A stretch of DNA of 51,708 nt from Prevotella sp. (GTDB taxonomy: Bacteria; Bacteroidota; Bacteroidia; Bacteroidales; Bacteroidaceae), in NCBI GenBank assembly GCA_017478085.1, contig JAFVEE010000129.1, positions 1 through 51,708 of the forward strand, given 5' to 3'. Under the pieces are notes generated by a model. That model saw only the letters and a list, made by a program, of their open reading frames with translations. It did not search any database and was not told where the DNA came from. The translations under genes were made by a program, and so were the position numbers. The number at the start of each line of letters is the position of its first letter. Within the stretch, counting starts at the first letter, position 1. Positions 34,881 through 40,955 of this stretch are shown piece by piece.

Positions 34881-36233
34881 ATGATGAAACGGATTTTCCT
34901 TTTTCTGCTCATGGCTGCGGCCATCGCCGCCTGTAGCGATAACGACTCGTTCACCACCAGTACCTCGGCACGCCTCACCTTCTCGGCCGACACGGTGAAG
35001 ATGGACACCGTGTTCTCGACCATCGGCTCGTCGACCTACACCTTCTGGGTGTACAACCAGGGCGACGATGGCATCAGGCTGCAAAGCGTGAGGCTGGGCC
35101 AGGGCAACCAGACGGGCTTCAGGGTGAACGTGGACGGCTCTTACCTGGACAACAGCACGGGGGCCGTGGCCGTAGGCCTGGAGGTGCGCGGCGGCGACAG
35201 CCTGCGGGTGTTCGTGGAGCTGACGGCCCCCGAGAACATGCAGCAGGAGGCACAGCTGGTGGAAGACGACCTGCTGTTCCAGCTGGAGAGCGGCGTGGTG
35301 CAGAGGGTGCACCTCGAGGCCTGTGCCTGGGATGCCATTCAGTGGACGGGCAAGGTGCTGCGCCGCGACACGGTCATAGAGAGCAGCAAGCCCATCATCG
35401 TCTATGGCGGGCTGCGCATCGACAGCGCCGCCACCGTCACCATTCGCCACACCACGCTCTACTTCCACGACCAGGCGGGCATCGATGTCTATGGCACGCT
35501 GCTCACCGACAGCGTGCTGATGCGAGGCGACCGGCTGGACCACATGTTCGACTATCTGCCCTACGACCGCGTGAGCGGGCAGTGGCGGGGCGTCACCATT
35601 CATTCATCGTCTTTCCACAACGAGCTGGTAGCCACCGAGATACGAAATGCTGAGAACGCCCTGGTGTGCGATTCGGCTGCCCTCAGCGCCGACCGCCAGC
35701 GGCTCTATATGGAGCGGTGCGTCATTCACAATAGTAAGGGGGCGGGGCTCGAGGTCAACAGCTCGTATGTGGGGCTGCTCGACTGCCAGTTCAGCAACAC
35801 GCTGGGCGACTGCCTGGCCGTCTATGGCGGCATCGTCGTGATGCAGGGATGCACGCTGGCCCAGTTCTATCCCTTCTCGGCCGACAGGGGGGTGGCGCTG
35901 CGCCTTTGCAACTACAAGGGCGAGGCGCCTTGCGCGCTGGAGTACTTCAAGTGCTCGAACAGCATCGTCACGGGCTATGCCGACGATGTGGTGATGGGCG
36001 GCACGCTGCAGGGTGACAGCATAACGCCCTTCGTCTTCCTGTTCGAGAACTCGCTGCTGCGCACGCCGGTGGTAGAAGACGATACCGTGAGCTACGTCAG
36101 GATCCTGTGGGAGTCGCCCAGTGACTCCATCCAGGGCAAGAAGCACTTCGTGCTCGTCGACGAGCAGAACCTGAAGTACGACTTCCACCTCGATTCGCTC
36201 TCCACGGCACAGGGGCTGGGCTGCTACCGCTAA
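34881..36233 (+). CDS. Right-handed beta-helix lipoprotein, possibly 3'-truncated
   Basis: A 450-residue lipoprotein. Two Met codons start at 34881; IFLFLLMAAAIAACSD gives lipidated Cys18. The upstream ATG at 34830 adds a charged tail before the signal and is rejected. After an Ig-like region (~25-140, FSADTVKMDTVFSTIGSSTY), residues ~170-400 show parallel beta-helix turns (PIIVYGGLRIDSAATVTIRH, GIDVYGTLLTDSVLMRG, GVTIHSSSFHNEL). It is conserved in type in Bacteroidales but has no known function. The end, STAQGLGCYR, seems abrupt for this family. The next 250 bp are a structured repeat region, so loss of the last ~20 residues by an insertion is possible but unproven. Confidence 0.8.
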   Translation: MMKRIFLFLLMAAAIAACSDNDSFTTSTSARLTFSADTVKMDTVFSTIGSSTYTFWVYNQGDDGIRLQSVRLGQGNQTGFRVNVDGSYLDNSTGAVAVGLEVRGGDSLRVFVELTAPENMQQEAQLVEDDLLFQLESGVVQRVHLEACAWDAIQWTGKVLRRDTVIESSKPIIVYGGLRIDSAATVTIRHTTLYFHDQAGIDVYGTLLTDSVLMRGDRLDHMFDYLPYDRVSGQWRGVTIHSSSFHNELVATEIRNAENALVCDSAALSADRQRLYMERCVIHNSKGAGLEVNSSYVGLLDCQFSNTLGDCLAVYGGIVVMQGCTLAQFYPFSADRGVALRLCNYKGEAPCALEYFKCSNSIVTGYADDVVMGGTLQGDSITPFVFLFENSLLRTPVVEDDTVSYVRILWESPSDSIQGKKHFVLVDEQNLKYDFHLDSLSTAQGLGCYR

Positions 36234-36283
36234 GGAGCTGGGTGGAATCAAGTTGTTCTAAGGATTTTAGGATTTAAGGATTG

Positions 36284-36485
36284 TGGCACTGCGTGCCATT
36301 GTACACGAGCAGGAGGGCAAAGCCCCCCATCCTTGTCAGCCGATGCCGTAGGCATCAGATAGTGGTAGCCAGCCATACAGCCGTGCCGTAGGTACGGCGA
36401 AATGGCTGGTAAATAGGCGGCGGTAGCCTGCGTGCCTTTAGGTACGCGACTGAAGCAGAGGGTTATCGCGTACCTAAAGGCACGC
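36284..36485. repeat. Structured intergenic repeat region with four hairpins
   Basis: This fills most of the 269-bp gap between the beta-helix lipoprotein and cytidine deaminase genes. Hairpins: TGGCAC-TGC-GTGCCA (36284-36298); GATGCC-GTA-GGCATC (36342-36356); a nested stem CCAGCCAT...ATGGCTGG (36369-36409) enclosing GCCGTGCC-GTA-GGTACGGC; and a perfect 19-bp inverted repeat, GCGTGCCTTTAGGTACGCG (36430-36448) with its complement at 36467-36485. No ORF is visible. The last stem could terminate transcription in either direction. Confidence 0.8.
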
Positions 36486-36502
36486 TTCCCTATCCCCCAG
36501 GA

Positions 36503-36979
36503 TCAGAACTCCGTAAACGAGAGGGGCATGAGCTGCTTGATGCCCTCGACTACGTAGATGCTTTTGCGGCCATACAGCAGGATGCGTATGGGACGGCCAA
36601 AGCGCGTCTCGGTCTCGATCATCACCTGCCTGCAGGTGCCGCAGGGCGACACGGGCTCCTCCGTCAGCTGGCCGTCGGTGCCCCGGGCGGCAATGGCCAG
36701 GGCGACGACGGGCTGGTCGGGGTACTGGGCACCGGCAGCGAAGATGGCAGAACGCTCGGCACACAGGCCAGCGGGAAAGGCTGCGTTCTCCTGGTTGCAA
36801 CCAGGCAGCACCACGCCGCTGGCCAGCCTAACGGCAGCACCCACACTGAAATGGGAATAAGGAGAGTAGGAGTTGCGGGTCGAGCTGATGGCCAGCTCTA
36901 CAATCTGGCGGTCGCTGGCCTCCAGTTCGTCCATCTGGCACACCTTGATTACTGATTGAATGCGAAGTTCTTCCATCAT
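36503..36979 (-). CDS. cdd: Cytidine deaminase
   Basis: A 158-residue homotetrameric-type zinc enzyme converting cytidine to uridine in pyrimidine salvage. Zinc and catalytic motifs: GLCAERSAIFAAG (Cys ligand and catalytic Glu) and SPCGTCRQVM (two Cys ligands). The substrate-binding start is SSTRNSYSPYSHFSVGAAV. The start is at 36979 or 36976 (two adjacent Met codons); a long upstream in-frame extension is rejected because it runs through the terminator and the tRNA gene. A -7 element lies 19 bp upstream. Confidence 0.95.
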   Translation of the reverse strand: MMEELRIQSVIKVCQMDELEASDRQIVELAISSTRNSYSPYSHFSVGAAVRLASGVVLPGCNQENAAFPAGLCAERSAIFAAGAQYPDQPVVALAIAARGTDGQLTEEPVSPCGTCRQVMIETETRFGRPIRILLYGRKSIYVVEGIKQLMPLSFTEF

Positions 36980-36997
36980 ATTTATAGTTTTACGTTG

Positions 36998-37005
36998 CAA
37001 AGATA
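36998..37005 (-). promoter_or_regulatory. -7 element for cdd
   Basis: Minus-strand TATCTTTG followed by CAAC fits the Bacteroidetes consensus and gives a leader of about 15 nt. It confirms that cdd is transcribed independently of tRNA-Cys. Confidence 0.6.
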
Positions 37006-37056
37006 ATGAAAATATTCGACAACGAGTAGCTTTTCCACGGAATTTTCGTATGAAAA

Positions 37057-37096
37057 GGAAAATCGGGGGCTTCCACCTATGGGGAAGCTCCCGATT
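37057..37096 (-). terminator. Rho-independent terminator after tRNA-Cys
   Basis: On the minus strand AATCGGGAGCTTCC pairs with GGAAGCCCCCGATT (one mismatch), followed by TTCC. It lies 15 bp after the 3' end of tRNA-Cys. Confidence 0.75.
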
Positions 37097-37110
37097 CTCT
37101 CTTCTTGCGA

Positions 37111-37181
37111 GGTGCCTAGCAGATTCGAACTGCTGTAGACGGTTTTGCAGACCGTTGACTAAGCCACTCATCCAAGGCACC
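37111..37181 (-). tRNA. tRNA-Cys (GCA)
   Basis: A 71-nt cloverleaf on the minus strand. Acceptor stem GGTGCCT/AGGCACC, anticodon loop CTGCAAA with anticodon GCA (37146-37148), T-arm AGCAG-TTCGAAT-CTGCT. CCA is not encoded. It has its own promoter and terminator. Confidence 0.95.
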
Positions 37182-37198
37182 TTGTCGTTTTGCGTGTG

Positions 37199-37230
37199 CA
37201 AAGGTAATATGTTTTTTCTGTTCTGCCAAA
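37199..37230 (-). promoter_or_regulatory. Promoter of tRNA-Cys
   Basis: On the minus strand TTTG (37227-37230), 20-bp spacer and TACCTTTG (37199-37206) form a consensus Bacteroidetes promoter about 18 bp upstream of the mature tRNA 5' end. Confidence 0.75.
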
Positions 37231-37238
37231 TTTTTTTG

Positions 37239-37406
37239 CTACTTTTTCTCCCTGCACTGGCTTTTTTCCTTGATTTTCCCCTTCAGGGCGCATCCAGCGC
37301 AACCGGCACAGGGGTCATTGGCACGATGGAAAGCCTGGTAGATGCGCCAGCAGGCATAGCCGGCGCTCAGGGCAATGAGCAGGAGAACGAGGAGTTGCTG
37401 CACCAT
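37239..37406 (-). CDS. Small membrane protein with CxxCxxC motif, FeoB-associated type
   Basis: A 55-residue protein, MVQQLLVLLLIALSAGYACW at its start (one membrane helix), followed by RIYQAF, the motif DPCAGCAGCALK (Cys33, Cys36, Cys39) and a basic tail. This architecture matches the short Cys-rich membrane proteins often encoded beside FeoB in Bacteroidetes. No feoB is nearby. A strong Shine-Dalgarno stretch (GGAGGGAGGAG) lies 5 bases before the ATG, and the start is 15 bp after the Nudix stop, so it is the third gene of a lipid kinase-Nudix operon. Role in iron or metal handling is inference. Confidence 0.75.
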   Translation of the reverse strand: MVQQLLVLLLIALSAGYACWRIYQAFHRANDPCAGCAGCALKGKIKEKSQCREKK

Positions 37407-37420
37407 TTTTCTCCTCCCTC

Positions 37421-37921
37421 CTAACCGAAGAACTGAAGGTATTCCTGCTCGAAGTTGGGCGTGAGCACCCCCTTGCCTATGGCATCGAGCAACTCCTGCC
37501 GCGACCAGAAGCGGCCGCCGTCGAGCTCCTCGGCACTGGGGCGCACGGGGCCGTCGTAAGTGGTGCTGTTCACGTAGACCAGCTCACGCTCACGCTGGCT
37601 GTCGAACACATAGCTGCCCAGTGGGGTAGGGGTGTAGTCGGTGATGCCCAGCTCTTCTTCAACCTCGCGCCGAAGGGCCTCTTCGGGCGTCTCGCCGTAG
37701 GCCACGTGGCCCCCGCAGGCAGTGTCCCACCGGCCTGGCTGGATGTCTTTCCACAGGGGGCGGCGCTGCAGGTAGAGCTGGCCACGGCTATTGAACAGGT
37801 GCAGATGGACTACGGGGTGCAGCACACGCGAGCCGCTATGGGCCTCGCCACGGGTAATGGAGCCGAGCGTGCGGCCCTCGGCATCGACGATGGGGAATAG
37901 TTCTTGAGCGTTGTCGGTCAT
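37421..37921 (-). CDS. Nudix hydrolase
   Basis: A 166-residue Nudix enzyme. The Nudix box runs from Gly71 to Ile93 (GHVAYGETPEEAL, REVEEELGI), with all conserved Glu residues. LHPVVHLHLFNSRGQLYLQR and WDTACGGHV place it in the YfcD/IPP-isomerase-like group, acting on an unknown nucleoside or prenyl diphosphate. Its ATG overlaps the lipid kinase stop by 4 bp, so the pair is translationally coupled. Confidence 0.92.
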   Translation of the reverse strand: MTDNAQELFPIVDAEGRTLGSITRGEAHSGSRVLHPVVHLHLFNSRGQLYLQRRPLWKDIQPGRWDTACGGHVAYGETPEEALRREVEEELGITDYTPTPLGSYVFDSQRERELVYVNSTTYDGPVRPSAEELDGGRFWSRQELLDAIGKGVLTPNFEQEYLQFFG

Positions 37922-38961
37922 AGCTTCGAAAGTTTCTTGAGCATCAGCTTGTTGAGTGCCTGTATGCGACGATGACGGCGGGCAATGTCCTCGCGTACAT
38001 TATTTATATTATTAAAGAAGTCGCTGAAGGCGTTCAGCATGGGGTTGGGCTGCGAGTTGTCCTCAATGGCGTCAGGGTTCACCACGATGCGAATGCCTGA
38101 GGGCTGCATCACCACGTCGATGTCGGCATCGGTCATGATGGGGTCGCCGTCGTAGTGAATGGCTCCCGGTTCGGAGCGGTGCACGTGGATGCTCTTGGCA
38201 CGGAAGGTCTTGATCTTCGAGTTCTGGGTGAGGGTCTTCGAGAACAGGTCGAGGGCGATGGTGGGGGCATCGAGCACGTCGAAGGGCTCCATGATGATCA
38301 CGTCCATCACGCCGTCCTTCATCGAGGCCCCCGGTGCTATGTAGGCATTGTTGCCATACTGGGCAGCATTGGCACAGGCTATGAGGAAGGCCTTGTAGCG
38401 GTGGGTGCCCGTCTCGTCCTCTACCAGGTAGGTCTCGGGCTTGTACTTCAGCCCTTCCTTCAGCACGTTCTCCACGTAGGTGATGGGGCCGCGCTTGCCA
38501 GCCTCGGCAAACTTCAGCGAGATGAAGGCGTCGAACCCCATACCGCAGGTGCAGAAGAAGGGCAGGCCGTTGATGATGCCATAGTCGAAATCCTCTATCT
38601 GCGCATGGTTGATGATGTCGATGGCCTTCTTCGAGTCCATAGGCAGACAGAGGTGGCGGGCCAGGCCGTTGCCGCTGCCACAGGGCACGATGCCCAGGGC
38701 CGTCTGCGTGTGAACCAGCGAGCGGGCCACCTCGTTCACCGTGCCGTCGCCTCCCACGGCCACGCAAATATCGGCACCCTGCTCGGCACAGGTGCGGGCA
38801 ATCTCGGCAGCATGGCCTGCATATTCAGTAAACACAATGTCGTACTCGAACCGCTCCTTGTCCAGGCCCGAAGCTATCAGTGCGGGTATTTCATCCTTGC
38901 TGTGAGTGCCCGAGATGGGGTTCACAACAAACGTGATACTTGCTTTTTGGGTTGTCATCAT
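37918..38961 (-). CDS. Diacylglycerol-kinase-family lipid kinase (YegS-like)
   Basis: A 347-residue lipid kinase with FVVNPISGTHSKDEIP near the N-terminus, the nucleotide motif AVGGDGTVNEVARSL (~67-81), PCGSGNGLARHL (~95-106) and the C-terminal VHRSEPGAIHYDGDP. The last ~40 residues form a basic helix. The substrate could be diacylglycerol, a sphingoid base or undecaprenol; divergence from a serine palmitoyltransferase gene makes a sphingolipid plausible but unproven. Two Met codons lie at 38961 and 38958, immediately after the -7 element, so the transcript may be leaderless. Confidence 0.9.
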   Translation of the reverse strand: MMTTQKASITFVVNPISGTHSKDEIPALIASGLDKERFEYDIVFTEYAGHAAEIARTCAEQGADICVAVGGDGTVNEVARSLVHTQTALGIVPCGSGNGLARHLCLPMDSKKAIDIINHAQIEDFDYGIINGLPFFCTCGMGFDAFISLKFAEAGKRGPITYVENVLKEGLKYKPETYLVEDETGTHRYKAFLIACANAAQYGNNAYIAPGASMKDGVMDVIIMEPFDVLDAPTIALDLFSKTLTQNSKIKTFRAKSIHVHRSEPGAIHYDGDPIMTDADIDVVMQPSGIRIVVNPDAIEDNSQPNPMLNAFSDFFNNINNVREDIARRHRRIQALNKLMLKKLSKL

Positions 38962-38965
38962 GATG

Positions 38966-38973
38966 CAAAATTA
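38966..38973 (-). promoter_or_regulatory. -7 element abutting the lipid kinase start codon
   Basis: Minus-strand TAATTTTG is followed by CATC and then ATGATG. With a usual 4-7 nt distance to the start site, transcription would begin at or within 2 nt of the first ATG. Confidence 0.6.
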
Positions 38974-39066
38974 CGATAAATGTGCGAATTTTGGCAGAAA
39001 AGATAGCTAAAATTGCCTAAAACATACATTTATTAAAAAAAAACGCACGGTTTGAAGATTTTTGTG

Positions 39067-39074
39067 TAACTTTG
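39067..39074 (+). promoter_or_regulatory. -7 element for the serine palmitoyltransferase gene
   Basis: TAACTTTG followed by CAGCC fits the consensus and lies 36 bp before ATG 39111. The 110-bp AT-rich gap is shared with the divergent lipid kinase gene. Confidence 0.65.
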
Positions 39075-39110
39075 CAGCCTGTAAGAAAAGAAACACCTAT
39101 AAACTCTTAT

Positions 39111-40301
39111 ATGGGACAGTTACAAGAAAGATACCAGCAGTATCGCTTGCCGCAGAAGTTTATGGAGGCAGGAGTATATCCTTATTTCCGTGCCATCTCG
39201 GGCAAGCAGGGTACTGAAGTCGACATGGGAGGCCAGAAGGTGCTGATGTTCGGTTCGAATGCCTATACGGGGCTGACGGGCGACCAGCGCATTATCGACA
39301 AAGCCAAGGCGGCACTCGACAAGTATGGCTCAGGATGTGCGGGAAGCCGCTTCCTCAACGGAACGCTCGACCTGCACGTACAGTTAGAAAAAGAAATCTC
39401 ACAATTCATTGGCAAAGACGATTGCCTTTGCTTCTCCACGGGATTTAGTGTTAATCAAGGTGTGCTGGCCATGGTGGTGGGCAAGGATGACTACATCATC
39501 TGCGACGACCGCGACCATGCTTCCATCGTAGATGGGCGCCGGCTCTCCTTCGCCAAGCAGCTGCACTACAAGCACAACGATATGGACGACCTGGAGCGCG
39601 TGCTGCAGAAGTTGCCCCATGAGGCCGTGAAGCTGATCGTGGTCGACGGCGTGTTCTCGATGGAGGGCGACCTGGCCAAGCTGCCCGAGATTATCGAGCT
39701 GAAGCACAAGTACAACTGCTCGGTGATGGTCGACGAGGCCCACGGCATTGGTGTCTTTGGCCGTCAGGGACGTGGCGTCTGCGACCACTTCGGGCTGACC
39801 GACGAGGTCGACCTGATCATGGGCACCTTCTCGAAGTCGCTGGCCAGCATTGGTGGCTTTATTGCTTCTGATGCCGATACCATTAACTTCCTGCGTCACA
39901 CCTGCCGTACCTATATCTTCTCGGCATCCAACACCCCCGCCGCCACCGCTGCTGCCATGGAGGCCCTGCACATCATTCAGCAGGAGCCCGAGCGCATAGA
40001 AGCCCTGTGGAAGGTGACGCGCTACGCCCTGAAGCGCTTCCGCGAGGAGGGCTTCGAGATAGGCGAGACCGAGAGCCCCATCATTCCGCTCTATGTGCGC
40101 GACACCGACAAGACATTCCTCGTCACGGCATTGGCATTCCGTTCGGGTGTGTTCATCAACCCCGTCATCCCGCCTGCCTGTGCACCGCAAGATACGCTGG
40201 TGCGCTTTGCACTGATGGCCACCCATACCGAGGAGCAGGTAGAGCGTGCCGTGCTGGCATTGAAGAAAATCTTCGTTGAGCAAGGAATCATAAAGGGTTA
40301 A
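39111..40301 (+). CDS. spt: Serine palmitoyltransferase (alpha-oxoamine synthase family)
   Basis: A 396-residue PLP enzyme that condenses serine with a fatty acyl-CoA to make the first sphingoid intermediate; Bacteroidetes use it to build dihydrosphingolipids. Start MGQLQERYQQYRLP; LMFGSNAYTGLTGDQRI; GSGCAGSRFLNGTLDLHVQL (glycine-rich substrate region); VDEAHGIGVFGRQGRG (PLP-ring Asp/His); TFSKSLASIGGF with the Schiff-base Lys242. These features separate it only partly from AKB ligase and BioF, but the motif set and lack of biotin or threonine genes nearby favour SPT. A hairpin with a T run follows the stop. Confidence 0.88.
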   Translation: MGQLQERYQQYRLPQKFMEAGVYPYFRAISGKQGTEVDMGGQKVLMFGSNAYTGLTGDQRIIDKAKAALDKYGSGCAGSRFLNGTLDLHVQLEKEISQFIGKDDCLCFSTGFSVNQGVLAMVVGKDDYIICDDRDHASIVDGRRLSFAKQLHYKHNDMDDLERVLQKLPHEAVKLIVVDGVFSMEGDLAKLPEIIELKHKYNCSVMVDEAHGIGVFGRQGRGVCDHFGLTDEVDLIMGTFSKSLASIGGFIASDADTINFLRHTCRTYIFSASNTPAATAAAMEALHIIQQEPERIEALWKVTRYALKRFREEGFEIGETESPIIPLYVRDTDKTFLVTALAFRSGVFINPVIPPACAPQDTLVRFALMATHTEEQVERAVLALKKIFVEQGIIKG

Positions 40302-40309
40302 GAAGGTAG

Positions 40310-40384
40310 AAGTTAGGAGTTAAAAATAATTAAGGAGAAAGAAATATCTCCCCACTCCTAACTTCTAACTCCTAACTTTTTTGT
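40310..40384 (+). terminator. Terminator between spt and tRNA-Pro
   Basis: AAGTTAGGAGTTA (40310-40322) pairs with TAACTCCTAACTT (40366-40378), with an inner GGAGA/TCTCC pairing, and ends in TTTTTT. It overlaps the start of the tRNA-Pro promoter. Confidence 0.75.
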
Positions 40385-40391
40385 ACCTTTG
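40384..40391 (+). promoter_or_regulatory. -7 element for tRNA-Pro
   Basis: TACCTTTG followed by CACCC lies 13 bp before the mature tRNA 5' end. Confidence 0.65.
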
Positions 40392-40404
40392 CACCCGCAT
40401 TTTT

Positions 40405-40477
40405 CGAGGTGTAGCGCAGTTGGTAGCGTTCCTGGTTTGGGACCAGGATGTCGCAGGTTCGAGTCCTGTCACCTCGA
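40405..40477 (+). tRNA. tRNA-Pro (TGG)
   Basis: A 73-nt cloverleaf. Acceptor CGAGGTG/CACCTCG plus A; anticodon stem CCTGG/CCAGG with loop TTTGGGA, anticodon TGG; T-arm CAGG-TTCGAGT-CCTG. CCA is not encoded. Confidence 0.95.
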
Positions 40478-40488
40478 CCTCATACGAA

Positions 40489-40526
40489 AGAGACCGCCGG
40501 TTCTTCAAGAACGAGCGGTCTTTTTT
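40489..40526 (+). terminator. Rho-independent terminator after tRNA-Pro
   Basis: AGACCGC and GTTCTT pair with AAGAAC and GCGGTCT, followed by TTTTTT. A strong intrinsic terminator starting 12 bp after the tRNA. Confidence 0.85.
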
Positions 40527-40583
40527 ATGCCACCACCAGGCTTGGTAGAAATCTTCTTAGTTTGCTAAAGTTTGCAGAGTACC

Positions 40584-40677
40584 TAAAAATGCAAAAGCGA
40601 CGGGCTTCACAGCCAATCGCTTCTATCTTCAATAGGTATTAGTTCTTTTAAGGTAAAAAGATTGTTTTCAGGATAAC
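40584..40677 (-). ncRNA. Candidate small RNA (about 94 nt)
   Basis: Within the 478-bp gap after tRNA-Pro, the minus strand has a consensus promoter (TTTG at 40710-40713, 20-bp spacer, TACCTTTG at 40682-40689). About 60 nt downstream lies a hairpin, AGCGA-TTGGCT-GTGA-AGCC-CG-TCGCT (40596-40621), followed by TTTTGCATTTTT. The predicted transcript has no ATG-started ORF. Promoter plus terminator at this spacing indicates an independent sRNA; I cannot assign it to a known family. Confidence 0.6.
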
Positions 40678-40681
40678 GCTG

Positions 40682-40713
40682 CAAAGGTAGTGAAAAAAAT
40701 TGAACTGCCCAAA
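40682..40713 (-). promoter_or_regulatory. Promoter of the candidate small RNA
   Basis: Minus-strand TTTG-N20-TACCTTTG, as good a match as the tRNA-Cys and rpoD promoters in this window, but reading into a region with no gene. Confidence 0.7.
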
Positions 40714-40719
40714 CATTTC

Positions 40720-40955
40720 TTCGAATTTTTTTAATAATTTTTTTTGTGCAGGGGCACAAATTCTTGACATAAGTCGTTTTCGTCGATAATTATCGATATT
40801 TTACCCTTGGTTGTTAAATCATGGAGTTCGAGCCGTTTTGTTGTAGCCGTTTTCTAATAGTAACTGCACGCTGGTTCAATTTGCAAGTTTTCGTAATAAA
40901 ATTTGGTGGTCTGTGATTTTTTGTATAATTTTGCAGCATTAACACTCAAGTTCCT
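40720..40955 (+). promoter_or_regulatory. AT-rich control region of the propeller/AraC regulator gene
   Basis: It holds a hairpin TTTGTGC-AGGG-GCACAAA (40743-40760), a perfect 14-bp palindrome TCGATAATTATCGA (40783-40796) and a consensus promoter TTTG (40902-40905)-N20-TAATTTTG (40926-40933) 23 bp before the ATG. The palindrome is a candidate operator. No ORF is visible. Confidence 0.65.

Noticed and set aside
36960-37424. 154-codon plus-strand frame crossing tRNA-Cys
   Set aside because: Runs through a tRNA gene, its promoter and its terminator; the minus strand there holds the tRNA and a 55-residue Cys-rich protein with a strong Shine-Dalgarno sequence.
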